64,000 bases of DNA from JBDSZL01 sp039925145 (GTDB taxonomy: Bacteria > Acidobacteriota > Vicinamibacteria > Vicinamibacterales > SCN-69-37). The stretch spans positions 34,864 to 98,863 of the forward strand of contig JBDSZL010000054.1 of the NCBI GenBank assembly GCA_039925145.1, given 5' to 3'. The translations under genes were made by a program, and so were the position numbers. Below the pieces are notes generated by a model, which saw only the letters and a list, made by a program, of their open reading frames with translations, had not been told where the DNA came from and searched no databases. Of this stretch, positions 17,225 through 25,725 are shown one piece after another; positions within the stretch are counted from its first letter, which is position 1, and every line of letters starts with the position of its first letter.

Positions 17225-18759
17225 TGCATCACCCCCAGCCTCTGCAGAAGTGGGACTGTGGCCGTGCCGACGGGGTCGAGCGCCAGTGCCGGAGCGACGC
17301 CGAACAGCACGATGACGCCGATCAAGATGATGATGGCCACCCACTCGGTGCCATGGGCATCGGTCAGGTGTTGAAACTCGGGATCGGTCGTCTTCGGACC
17401 CCAGAAGACCAGCTTCGAGATGCGCAGCACGTAGATGGACGTGAGAAACGCGCCGGCGACCCCCGGGAAGAGCCACCAGCGATGGACCGAACTCCAGGTG
17501 CCGAAGAAGGTCAGCAGCTCGGCCACGAAACCGGCCGTGGCCGGAAGTCCCAGCGACGACAAGCCACCGATGGTGAAGGCGACCGCGATACCGGGCATCA
17601 TGGTGGCGAATCCGCCCATGCGCCGCACATCCCTCGAGTGCGCCTTCTCGTAGACCAGCCCTACCAGCGCGAAGAAGAGCGCCGTCATGACGCCGTGCGC
17701 GAACATCTGAAAGACCGATCCGTTGAGGCCCGCCTCGGTCAGCGTCGCGGCACCCAGCATGACGACCCCCATGTGCGACACGGAGGAGTAGGCGACGACG
17801 TACTTGAGATCGGTCTGGCCCATCGCGCAGAAGGCGCCGTAGACGATGTTGATGCAGGCGATGGTGCCGACCAACCAGGCCCAGTGGAGCGTGGCGTCAG
17901 GCAGCAGCACGAAGCCCAGTCTGATGAGGCCGTATGCACCCAGCTTCATCAGCACGCCCGCGTGCAGCATCGACACGGCCGTCGGTGCCGAAGCATGGCC
18001 ATCGGGCGACCATGTGTGCAGCGGCCAGATGCCCGCGAGAATGCCGAATCCGATGTAGAAGGCCAGGAAGACCCACGATTGCAGCTGGGGATCGAAGTGG
18101 ACCCGCTGCAATTCCAGCAGCGAGAACGATGTCGAGCCATTAGCGGCGAAGAGGGCGAGGATGCCGACCAGGATGAACGCTGAGCCAAACAGCAGGTACA
18201 GGGTGAGCTTCATGGCGGCGTATTCCTTGGTGCCCACCCCCGTTTGCCTGAACGACCAGCCAAAGATGCCCCGGGGCGGCACATCGCCGGTCGACCCCCA
18301 GATGCCGATGAGCAGGTACATCGGCAGCACGGCTATCTCGTAGAAGAGAAAGAAGACGAAGAGATCGAGCGACACGAACACGCCGAACACGCCGGTCACC
18401 AGCAGGAGCAGCAGCGCGTAGAATTCCTGACCGCGCGTCTTGACGGTCCACGACGCGAACGTGCCCGCGAAGATGATGATGGACGTGAGCAGGACGAGCA
18501 ACAGGCTCATACCGTCGACCGCAAGCTCGTACGAGATGCCGAGCGATGGCACGAGCGGGATGCGCTCGACGAACTGAAAGCCAGCCGCGGCGCGATCGTA
18601 GGCCTGGTAGAGCCAGAGCGAGAATCCCAGCGACACCGTCGATCCGAGCACGGCCACCCACCGGACCAGCAACGGCCGGTGTCTGGCGAGCGCCATGATG
18701 ATCAGGGCACTCACGAAGGGCGCCCAGGTGATGATGGACAGGACTGGCAAGCGGGTCAC
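17221..18759 (-). CDS. nuoM: NADH-quinone oxidoreductase subunit M
   Basis: A 512-residue antiporter-like subunit of complex I. I chose the GTG at 18759 because it overlaps the nuoL stop as GTGA, the same junction used by nuoN; an ATG at 18777 would extend it by six residues. Motifs include FFLFYEIAVLPMYLLIGIWG with the conserved proton-channel Glu, FGILAGIWPLHTWSPDGHASAP and KYVVAYSSVSHMGVVMLG. Length and about 14 helices are usual for NuoM. Confidence 0.96.
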   Translation of the reverse strand: MTRLPVLSIITWAPFVSALIIMALARHRPLLVRWVAVLGSTVSLGFSLWLYQAYDRAAAGFQFVERIPLVPSLGISYELAVDGMSLLLVLLTSIIIFAGTFASWTVKTRGQEFYALLLLLVTGVFGVFVSLDLFVFFLFYEIAVLPMYLLIGIWGSTGDVPPRGIFGWSFRQTGVGTKEYAAMKLTLYLLFGSAFILVGILALFAANGSTSFSLLELQRVHFDPQLQSWVFLAFYIGFGILAGIWPLHTWSPDGHASAPTAVSMLHAGVLMKLGAYGLIRLGFVLLPDATLHWAWLVGTIACINIVYGAFCAMGQTDLKYVVAYSSVSHMGVVMLGAATLTEAGLNGSVFQMFAHGVMTALFFALVGLVYEKAHSRDVRRMGGFATMMPGIAVAFTIGGLSSLGLPATAGFVAELLTFFGTWSSVHRWWLFPGVAGAFLTSIYVLRISKLVFWGPKTTDPEFQHLTDAHGTEWVAIIILIGVIVLFGVAPALALDPVGTATVPLLQRLGVMQ

Positions 18760-20681
18760 CGCGCCCACCCGATCCACGTGATCAGGGCGAGGAGTCCCAG
18801 CGCGACGCCGTAGAGGTAGTCCTGCACGCGGCCTGTCTGCACCCTTCGACCCCGGTCTGCGCCCATCACGACCGCAGCGCTGAGCGCGTTGACCACGCCG
18901 TCGACCAGATATCGATCGACCCAGCCGATGGCCCGCGCGCCGGCGAGCAATCCGCCGCGATACGCGAGCATCACGACGTCATCGATCCAGAAGCGCGCGA
19001 GTGCCGCGTGCCGAATCGGGCCGAACGCGGCCGCGAGACGGGTCGCGTCGATGGTGCGCCGCTGGTAGGTGAGCCACGCCAGCAGAATCCCCGACGAGGC
19101 CACCACCACGGCGAGCGGCGAGAGCCAACCCGGGACGGGCACCGTGGCAACCGTGTCGCGCGCCGCGGCTGCGAACTCGGGCGCGGGATGCTGCCATGTG
19201 AAATAGAGACCGATCGCCATCGACACGATCGCCAGCAGCCAGAGCGGCGCCGCCATGATCAGCGGAGGATCGTGCGCGTGCGGCGCTGAATGCGGGGGGC
19301 CGTCCGTCGCGGCCGCGTGATGCGACACAGCCGAGCCACGTCCTTCGGACGGCACGCCGAAGAACGTGAGGAAGACGACGCGGAACATGTAGAAGGCCGT
19401 GAGAAAGGCGGCAACCAGGAGGACGAGGCAGAGCACGGGGTGTCCGCCGGCCCAGACCGCGGCGAGGATCTCTTCTTTGGAGAGGAAGCCGCCGAAGAAC
19501 GGCATGCCAGCGAGCGACAACGTGCCGATCACGAAGATGATGACGGTCTGCGGCATCCGACGCGCGAGCCCGCCCATATGGGTGATCTCGTTGCTGCCGA
19601 CTGCGTGAATCACCGCGCCGGCGCCCAGGAAGAGCAGCGCCTTGAAGACGCCGTGCGTGAGCAGATGGAAGAAGCCTGCATGAGCCGCGCCCGAGCCAAT
19701 GGCGGCCATCATGTAGCCGAGCTGCGACACGGTGGAGTACGCCAGCACCTTCTTGATGTCGGTCTGCACGCAGGCAAGCACGGCAGCCATCAAGGCCGTA
19801 AAGGCCCCGACGAATGCGACGATGAGCAGCACGTCGGGTGTCAGCGCGAACAGCCATTCGGTTCGGAACAGCAAATACACACCAGCCGTCACCATCGTCG
19901 CGGCATGTATCAACGCCGAGACGGGCGTGGGACCTTCCATGGCGTCAGGCAGCCAGATATGGAACGGGAACTGTGCCGACTTGCCGGCGGCGCCCAGATA
20001 GAGACAGAACGTGATCACGCTCAGGCCCGCCGGTGCGAGCCGACCACTCTCGGCAAGCAGGCGCAGATCGAGTAACTCGAGCGTCCCGGCATGACGCCAG
20101 AGCAAAACGATTCCGATGAGCAGCCCCACGTCGCCAGCCTTCGTCGTCCAGAACGCCTTCACGGCTGCCCGTGCCGCAGCGGGTCGCTGGTACCAGAAGC
20201 CGATTAGCAGGTAGGAGCAGAGCCCGACGAGCTCCCAGCAGATGAACAACTGCAGGAGATTGGGCGCGAGCACGAGCCCCATCATCGAAAAGGCGAAGAG
20301 CGACTGATAGGCGTAGTACCGGCCGAGTGAGGCGCGTGGCTCGTCGTGCAGGTATCCGAGCGAGTAGGCCTGCACCAGGCACGACACCAGGGCCACGAGC
20401 ACCAGCATCATGGTGGAGGCGTGATCGATCAGCAGGCCAACCGACGCCAGCGGTCCGGCGTGCGCCGGCAGCCAGCTTGTCAGCAGGCGAATCGGCTCGG
20501 GCTCGGGAAAGGTGCGTTGCCAGCCGAGGAGCGCGCCGGCGAGCGCGCCACACGAGAGCAGCAGCGACACGTAGCCGGCCCCGCGGCCGAGCCGTCGCAA
20601 CGGCGCGATGACGCCGAGGAGCAGAAAGGACAACAGCGGGAGAAGGAGCGCCGTGGCGATAGGGAGCGTCGGGTCGGCCAT
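18756..20681 (-). CDS. nuoL: NADH-quinone oxidoreductase subunit L
   Basis: A 641-residue distal antiporter subunit with the long lateral helix that clamps the membrane arm. The conserved series is FICWELVGLCSYLLIGFWY, KAFWTTKAGDVGLLIG, GKSAQFPFHIWLPDAMEGPT and KKVLAYSTVSQLGYMMAA, with proton-pathway Lys and Glu residues in place. The ATG at 20681 shares one base with the nuoK stop (TAATG). Length is normal. Confidence 0.97.
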   Translation of the reverse strand: MADPTLPIATALLLPLLSFLLLGVIAPLRRLGRGAGYVSLLLSCGALAGALLGWQRTFPEPEPIRLLTSWLPAHAGPLASVGLLIDHASTMMLVLVALVSCLVQAYSLGYLHDEPRASLGRYYAYQSLFAFSMMGLVLAPNLLQLFICWELVGLCSYLLIGFWYQRPAAARAAVKAFWTTKAGDVGLLIGIVLLWRHAGTLELLDLRLLAESGRLAPAGLSVITFCLYLGAAGKSAQFPFHIWLPDAMEGPTPVSALIHAATMVTAGVYLLFRTEWLFALTPDVLLIVAFVGAFTALMAAVLACVQTDIKKVLAYSTVSQLGYMMAAIGSGAAHAGFFHLLTHGVFKALLFLGAGAVIHAVGSNEITHMGGLARRMPQTVIIFVIGTLSLAGMPFFGGFLSKEEILAAVWAGGHPVLCLVLLVAAFLTAFYMFRVVFLTFFGVPSEGRGSAVSHHAAATDGPPHSAPHAHDPPLIMAAPLWLLAIVSMAIGLYFTWQHPAPEFAAAARDTVATVPVPGWLSPLAVVVASSGILLAWLTYQRRTIDATRLAAAFGPIRHAALARFWIDDVVMLAYRGGLLAGARAIGWVDRYLVDGVVNALSAAVVMGADRGRRVQTGRVQDYLYGVALGLLALITWIGWAR

Positions 20682-20980
20682 TATCCCTTCAGCAGATCAA
20701 TCTCGTCGGCGAGCACCGTGCGACGGGTCCGGAAGAGCAGAATGACGAGGGCGAGGCCGAGGGCGACTTCGGCCACCGTGATGCAGATGGCGAACAGCGT
20801 GAAGATCATGCCGAGCGTCTGACCATGGAAGCGACTGAATGCCACCAGGTTGATGTTCACGGCATTGAGCATCAGCTCCACGCTGAGCAGGATGCCGACG
20901 GTGTTCCGCCGCGTGACGACGCCAAAGAGTCCGATGCAGAAGACGATTGCCGCCAGCGTCAGATAGCTCGACAAGCCCAT
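20681..20980 (-). CDS. nuoK: NADH-quinone oxidoreductase subunit K
   Basis: A 99-residue, three-helix membrane subunit. LLSVELMLNAVNINLVAF carries the conserved Glu in helix 2 and FAICITVAEVALGLALVI the second in helix 3; both lie on the complex I proton path. The start is ATG 7 bp after nuoJ; the stop overlaps nuoL by one base. Length matches the family (about 100). Confidence 0.96.
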   Translation of the reverse strand: MGLSSYLTLAAIVFCIGLFGVVTRRNTVGILLSVELMLNAVNINLVAFSRFHGQTLGMIFTLFAICITVAEVALGLALVILLFRTRRTVLADEIDLLKG

Positions 20981-20987
20981 GTCTGTC

Positions 20988-21482
20988 TCAGTCCTCCGGC
21001 CGCGCGAAATAGATGGCGCTGACGAGCGCGGTCAAGAGCAGCACCGCCAGGAGCTCGAACGCCAGCGAGTAGCGCGTGAGAATCGCATCGCCCATCAGCT
21101 TCGTGATGTCACCAGGCATCGGCGGCCGGATCGCGGAGACGGGAGCGGTCCGGATTACGCGGAACAGCGCGGCAAAGAGGGCGGCCGCCACGACCAGGCC
21201 GCCGCCGATGCGCCGGCTGGTGTGTGCGATCCGCTCGCCAACCATGCGCTTCGTGACAACGATGGCAAAGACGACGATCGTGATCAGACCGCCGGCGTAG
21301 AGGAGCAATTGGACGGCTGCCAGAAACTCGGCGTCGAGCGTCAGGAACAGACCGGCGGTGCTGGTGAGGGCCAGCGCCAGCCAGAGCACCGAGTGAAACA
21401 GGTTACGCGTGAGGACAACCGCCAGCGCCGATCCCACGAGCGCCACCGCGAGGCACCAGAAGGCGAGGATGGACAGCGTCAC
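20988..21482 (-). CDS. nuoJ: NADH-quinone oxidoreductase subunit J
   Basis: A 164-residue five-helix membrane subunit of complex I. The segments HSVLWLALALTSTAGLFL and EFLAAVQLLLYAGGLITIVV contain the conserved Tyr/Gly pi-bulge region of helix 3. It begins with GTG overlapping the nuoI stop. The C-terminal helix reads LAVLLLTALVSAIYFAR. It joins the quinone module to the antiporter arm. Confidence 0.95.
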   Translation of the reverse strand: MTLSILAFWCLAVALVGSALAVVLTRNLFHSVLWLALALTSTAGLFLTLDAEFLAAVQLLLYAGGLITIVVFAIVVTKRMVGERIAHTSRRIGGGLVVAAALFAALFRVIRTAPVSAIRPPMPGDITKLMGDAILTRYSLAFELLAVLLLTALVSAIYFARPED

Positions 21483-22033
21483 GCGTCACCGCCGGGCGGG
21501 GCGGCGGCGGCGGCCGGCACATCGGGCTTCGTCTTCTTCGGAGGCGCCTGCATGTCGCGCAGGAGGTTGCCGGTGGCCCATGACGGCTCGAACTCGAGGC
21601 CGATGGCGTGCAGCCGGTCTTTGTCGAGGAGCATCTCGCGACGGTCGGCGGTGGGCATGTTGAAGGACCGCGTCATCACAATCGCGTCGGTCGGGCAGAC
21701 CTGCACGCACAACTCGCAGAACTCGCACGCATATAGTTCGAGGGTGAACGTCTTCGCGTAGTTGCGGGTCTCGGCCTTCAACATCTCGACTTTGATCACC
21801 GCCGGAGGGCAGACGAACTCGCAGAGACGACAGCCGATGCAGTTCTCCTCGCCGGTGTCCTTGTCATAGGTGAGGGCCAGCAGGCCGCGGTACCGATCGG
21901 GATACGCGCGTTCGACGTCCGGGTAGTTGACCGTCACCGGCGTGCGGAACAGGTTCAGCAGCGTGATCCGCATCGCGCGATAGATGGCGCGACTGAGCCC
22001 GCTGACTTCGCCGAGCCATCCAGCCGATCGCAT
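21479..22033 (-). CDS. nuoI: NADH-quinone oxidoreductase subunit I, 2x[4Fe-4S]
   Basis: A 184-residue ferredoxin-like subunit with two [4Fe-4S] motifs, CIGCRLCEFVCPP and CEFCELCVQVCP (clusters N6a and N6b), which pass electrons towards N2 in NuoB. The frame is open to 22270, but the ATG at 22033 (MRSAGWLGEVSGL) gives the normal length and follows nuoH by 2 bp. The C-terminal tail is Pro/Ala/Lys rich (APPKKTKPDVPAAAA). This subunit is present although the NADH-input module is not encoded here. Confidence 0.96.
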   Translation of the reverse strand: MRSAGWLGEVSGLSRAIYRAMRITLLNLFRTPVTVNYPDVERAYPDRYRGLLALTYDKDTGEENCIGCRLCEFVCPPAVIKVEMLKAETRNYAKTFTLELYACEFCELCVQVCPTDAIVMTRSFNMPTADRREMLLDKDRLHAIGLEFEPSWATGNLLRDMQAPPKKTKPDVPAAAAAPPGGDA

Positions 22034-22035
22034 GG

Positions 22036-23013
22036 TCAGGGCCTCCAGACCACGACGGCGGCCGTGGCGATGACGAGCAGCAGCGTCAAGGGGAGCAGCA
22101 ACTTCCACGAGATGGCCAGAATCTGGTCGACCCGGATACGGACGAAGCTCCAGCGCACCCAGGTGAGCAGCAGAAAGATCAGGATGGCTTTGAGCAGGAA
22201 CCACACGGGGCCGAGCCAGGCAGGACCCGGTCCCGACCACGCACCCAGGAACAGGAGTGCCGTCAGACACGACGTGCCGAGCACGTGTGCATATTCGCCC
22301 AGTTGGATGAGCGCGAACTTCATGCCCGAGTACTCGACGCGAAAGCCGGCGACCAGTTCTGATTCGGCTTCGAGGATGTCGAATGGCACGCGGTTCTCGG
22401 CAGCCACACTGGCGATGACGAAGGCCAGAAAGGCGAGCTGCCCGATCACAGGGTAGAAGATGAACCAGAGCCCGTGCTGGGCAGCGGCGATGTCAGAGAG
22501 TCGCATCGAGCCGGTGAGCAGCACCGGCACCATGGCGGCGAAGATGAACGGCAGGTCGTAGGAGATGATCTGGTTCACCGCGCGCATGGCGGAGATGAGC
22601 GCGTACTTGTTGTTCGATCCCCATCCGGCCATGAACAACCCGACGATTTCCATGGAAGACACCGCGAGGAAGAACAGCACGCCGATGTTCAAGTCGGCAA
22701 CCCCGAGACCTGGCGCGAACGGGATGGTGGCGAAGATCAGCAGACAGGGAATCAGGAAGATGACCGGCGCGAGATTGAAGATGCGACGGTCCGCCGCGCG
22801 CGGCACGAGATCTTCCTTCAGCATCAGCTTGACCGCGTCGGCGATCGGCTGAAGCAGGCCATGGGGTCCGACGCGATACGGGCCGATTCTCGACTGCATG
22901 CGCGCCGCGAACTTGCGCTCGAGCAGCGTCACGTAGGTCACCATGCCGACCACCGCGTTGAGCAGGATGAACCCGGCGATGGCGGCCACGGCCAGCGGCG
23001 GCAGCGGCGTCAT
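22036..23013 (-). CDS. nuoH: NADH-quinone oxidoreductase subunit H
   Basis: A 325-residue, eight-helix subunit that forms the quinone channel. Signature stretches are ERKFAARMQSRIGPYRVGPHG, MEIVGLFMAGWGSNNKYAL, NRVPFDILEAESELVAGF and EYSGMKFALIQLGEYAH, with the charged Glu and Arg residues of the E-channel. The ATG overlaps the nuoD stop as ATGA. In E. coli nuoE, F and G lie between nuoD and nuoH; here they directly touch. Confidence 0.97.
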   Translation of the reverse strand: MTPLPPLAVAAIAGFILLNAVVGMVTYVTLLERKFAARMQSRIGPYRVGPHGLLQPIADAVKLMLKEDLVPRAADRRIFNLAPVIFLIPCLLIFATIPFAPGLGVADLNIGVLFFLAVSSMEIVGLFMAGWGSNNKYALISAMRAVNQIISYDLPFIFAAMVPVLLTGSMRLSDIAAAQHGLWFIFYPVIGQLAFLAFVIASVAAENRVPFDILEAESELVAGFRVEYSGMKFALIQLGEYAHVLGTSCLTALLFLGAWSGPGPAWLGPVWFLLKAILIFLLLTWVRWSFVRIRVDQILAISWKLLLPLTLLLVIATAAVVVWRP

Positions 23014-24212
23014 CGGTCCACCTCACCGAACACCGGATCGACCGATCCCATGATGGCGACGACGTCGGCGACCTTGTGGCCGGGAATGATGTGCGGCAGC
23101 ACCGCGAGGTTGGAAAACGACGCCCCGCGCCACTTCATGCGGTAGGGCTTCGGTCCGCCATCGGCGATCAGATAGCAGCCGACCTCGCCGCGTGGCCCTT
23201 CGACGCGTGCGTAGGCCTCGCCCTTGGGGATGCGCACCTGCACGACCGACTTGACGCCGGGGCGCGACGAGATCGGGCCTTCGGGGAGGCCGTCCACGAT
23301 CTGGCGCACGATGCGGATCGACTGGCGGAACTCGTCCATGCGCACGCGGTAGCGGGCGAAGCAGTCGCCGGCCGGCTGCGACGGCACCGAGAAGGTGAAG
23401 TCCTCGTACGACGAGTACGGTGCCGCCTGCCGGATGTCGTAGGCGACCCCCGAACCGCGAAGCAGCGGGCCACTGATGCCGACGGTTTCAGCGACCTCGC
23501 GCGAGATCACCCCGACGCCCTGCGTGCGCATCATGAAGAAGTCGTTGTCTTCGAGCATCGACTCGTACTCGAGGATGCGGGCTTCGATGAGATCCGTGGC
23601 CGCGCGGCATTGCGCGACCCAGCCGGCGGGCAGGTCGTACCGGACGCCACCCATCTGATGGAACCCGTACAGCAGCCGGGCGCCGACCAGCGCCTCGAAG
23701 AGGTCCAGCACGACTTCGCGTTCGCGAATGCAGTACAGAAAAATGGTGGCGCCGCCGCCAAGCGCGCCGCCCATGTCCATGCACCAGGTCCCGAGCCAGA
23801 GACAGTGCGAGGCAATCCGCTGCAGCTCGGCGACCAGCACGCGCAGATACTGCGCGCGCTTGGGGACGTCGATCGCGCCAATCCGCTCGGCGGCCATCAC
23901 ATAGGCCAGCTCGCTCGTCATCGCGGCGACGTAGTCGGTCTTCGATGCGATCGTCGGGTACTGCACGTACGTCAACGTCTCGGCGAGCTTCTCGTGGCAC
24001 CGATGCAGGTACCCGAGCACCGCGTCCACCGCGACGACCGTCTCGCCCTCGAGCGTCAGCACCGCCCGGAACACGCCGTGTGCCGATGGATGCTGCGGTC
24101 CCATGTTCATGGTCAACCGCTCGGTGCCCGCGTAGTCGAGCTCTGTGATCACCCGCGGTGGCGACGGGTCGCCGACAGTCGGGTGGAGCAGCGAGTCTCG
24201 AGGGATCGACAT
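23010..24212 (-). CDS. nuoD: NADH-quinone oxidoreductase subunit D
   Basis: A 400-residue 49-kDa-type subunit, homologous to the large subunit of NiFe hydrogenases without the metal Cys ligands. TMNMGPQHPSAHGVFRAVLT near the N-terminus contributes to the quinone site, and the C-terminus ends GSVDPVFGEVDR. CysD is separate from NuoC, unlike the fused E. coli NuoCD. A 19-bp gap separates it from nuoC, the loosest junction in the operon. Confidence 0.97.
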   Translation of the reverse strand: MSIPRDSLLHPTVGDPSPPRVITELDYAGTERLTMNMGPQHPSAHGVFRAVLTLEGETVVAVDAVLGYLHRCHEKLAETLTYVQYPTIASKTDYVAAMTSELAYVMAAERIGAIDVPKRAQYLRVLVAELQRIASHCLWLGTWCMDMGGALGGGATIFLYCIREREVVLDLFEALVGARLLYGFHQMGGVRYDLPAGWVAQCRAATDLIEARILEYESMLEDNDFFMMRTQGVGVISREVAETVGISGPLLRGSGVAYDIRQAAPYSSYEDFTFSVPSQPAGDCFARYRVRMDEFRQSIRIVRQIVDGLPEGPISSRPGVKSVVQVRIPKGEAYARVEGPRGEVGCYLIADGGPKPYRMKWRGASFSNLAVLPHIIPGHKVADVVAIMGSVDPVFGEVDR

Positions 24213-24231
24213 CCGGTGTGGAGTGGCGTGG

Positions 24232-24684
24232 TCAGCGGTACGGCGGATACGGCGTGTCGACGGCGTAGCTCTTCAGCAGCGGATGCCCGACCCAGTCGTC
24301 AGGCAGCAGAATGCGACGCAGGTCGGGATGGCCCTCGAACACCACGCCGAACATGTCGAATGCCTCGCGCTCCATCCAGTCGGCGCCGCGGTAGACCGCC
24401 ATGATCGATGGACAGGTCGTAAGGCCGGGCTCGAGCCGTGTCTTCATGGTGAGTGAGAACAGGGCATCGAGATTCTCAACGCGGGCGATCACCTCGAGAC
24501 CTTCCGTCTTCCAGTCGACCACGGTGAGGAAGGAGAAGAATCCGCACCCGAGCGAGTGACGCGCGAATGTGGCGGCCTCCGTCCAGCGGTCGCACGGAAC
24601 CGTGACTCCAATCGCCGCGCCTGTGCCTTCCGGCGGCACACCCAGCAACGTTCCGAGCTCGGCCCTGGCTTCGTCAGTCGTCAC
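24232..24684 (-). CDS. nuoC: NADH-quinone oxidoreductase subunit C
   Basis: A 150-residue 30-kDa-type peripheral subunit beginning at GTG. It carries FFSFLTVVDWKTEGLEVIAR and the family signature WMEREAFDMFGVVFEGHPDLRR (quoted as one family motif, split around EGHP), followed by ILLPDDWVGHPLLKSY. It bridges NuoB and NuoD. Only one base separates it from the nuoB stop, so translation is likely coupled. Confidence 0.95.
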   Translation of the reverse strand: MTTDEARAELGTLLGVPPEGTGAAIGVTVPCDRWTEAATFARHSLGCGFFSFLTVVDWKTEGLEVIARVENLDALFSLTMKTRLEPGLTTCPSIMAVYRGADWMEREAFDMFGVVFEGHPDLRRILLPDDWVGHPLLKSYAVDTPYPPYR

Positions 24685-24685
24685 G

Positions 24686-25327
24686 TCAATCGACCTTGGG
24701 CGTGGGTGCCGCGCGAACCCCGGTGCGGCGGAAGTGGGTGATCTGGTCCTGCAGCAGCAGCAGCCCGTTGAGCAATGACTCGGGTGGGGGCGGGCAGCCG
24801 GGCACGTAGACGTCGACTGGGATGATCCGGTCGACGCCCTTCACCACGTGATAGCCATGCCGGAAGGGCCCGCCTGAGTTGGCACATGAGCCCATCGACA
24901 CCGCCCACTTGGGATCGGGCATCTGCTCGTAGATACGCGTGAGCATCGGCGCCATCTTGATCGTCACCGTGCCGGATACGATCATGAGGTCCGAGTGCCG
25001 CGGCGAGGCCCAGGGGACCATCCCCAGTCGCTCGACGTCGAAGCGCGAGGCGAAGGTGGCCATCATCTCGATGGCGCAGCAGGCGAGGCCGAACGTGACG
25101 GGCCAGATCGACGACTTGCGAGCCCAGTTGAAGAACCCATCGGCCACGGTCGTGACCACGAACCCACCGGGGAAGCTGTGGATCCCCTCGGTCAACGCTT
25201 CGAACGCCGACGAGTGCTTGTCGCCGGTGTCGGGCCGACGCTGGCGAAGAGCTTCGTATTCCTGCAGATCCTTGAAATCGCGCCAGACCGGCGCCGGCAC
25301 CACGGGAATGGGCGACTTCACTGCCAT
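24686..25327 (-). CDS. nuoB: NADH-quinone oxidoreductase subunit B, cluster N2
   Basis: A 213-residue subunit holding the terminal [4Fe-4S] cluster N2 that reduces quinone. Ligands are visible in FGLACCAIEMMAT (vicinal Cys pair), SMGSCANSGG and VPGCPPPPESLL. An unusually long N-terminal extension (about 50 residues, PVVPAPVWRDFKDLQEYEAL onward) precedes the core. The start overlaps the nuoA stop by 10 bp. A longer frame to 25373 has a different reading frame and is noise. Confidence 0.96.
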   Translation of the reverse strand: MAVKSPIPVVPAPVWRDFKDLQEYEALRQRRPDTGDKHSSAFEALTEGIHSFPGGFVVTTVADGFFNWARKSSIWPVTFGLACCAIEMMATFASRFDVERLGMVPWASPRHSDLMIVSGTVTIKMAPMLTRIYEQMPDPKWAVSMGSCANSGGPFRHGYHVVKGVDRIIPVDVYVPGCPPPPESLLNGLLLLQDQITHFRRTGVRAAPTPKVD

Positions 25328-25671
25328 TCAAGTACACCTTCGTGGCGGGCGTAACACCAGCCGAGTCCGACAATGGCGAGAAAGACGAGCATGACGCCGA
25401 AGGCCCAGCCGCCGAGGCCCCTCAACGAGAGCGCCCACGGAAACAGAAACACCGCCAGTGCGTCGAAGAGGATGAACACGAGGGCTACCAGGTAGAACCC
25501 CACTGGAAATTGAACCCAGGCTTCGCCAATCGGCTCCGCTCCGCACTCGTAGGTGTCCGCCTTCGAACCATAGGGCCGTGAGGGACGGAGCAGGCGGGCG
25601 GCCAGGAGCGACACGATCCCAAAGCCGGCAATCAGCACGAGGTAAACCACCACCCCAAGGTACTCACTCAT
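25318..25671 (-). CDS. nuoA: NADH-quinone oxidoreductase subunit A
   Basis: A 117-residue, three-helix membrane subunit and first gene of the operon. The conserved loop reads KADTYECGAEPIGEAWVQFP (the family has a Cys-Gly-x-x-P loop), followed by FYLVALVFILFDALAVFLFPWA with the acidic residue in helix 2. A TATACT box lies 34 nt upstream of the start. The 11 following genes all overlap or nearly touch, so a single transcript nuoABCDHIJKLMN is likely. Confidence 0.95.
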   Translation of the reverse strand: MSEYLGVVVYLVLIAGFGIVSLLAARLLRPSRPYGSKADTYECGAEPIGEAWVQFPVGFYLVALVFILFDALAVFLFPWALSLRGLGGWAFGVMLVFLAIVGLGWCYARHEGVLEWQ

Positions 25672-25705
25672 TGCCTGAACCCCGCTTACGTGACGATCGG
25701 CGGCG

Positions 25706-25711
25706 AGTATA
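25706..25711 (-). promoter_or_regulatory. Candidate -10 box for the nuo operon
   Basis: On the minus strand TATACT stands 34 nt before the nuoA start, in the short gap behind the glycosyltransferase gene. No convincing -35 hexamer is visible at 16-18 bp spacing, so this may be only part of the promoter. Confidence 0.3.
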
Positions 25712-25725
25712 ACACCGCGATGCGC

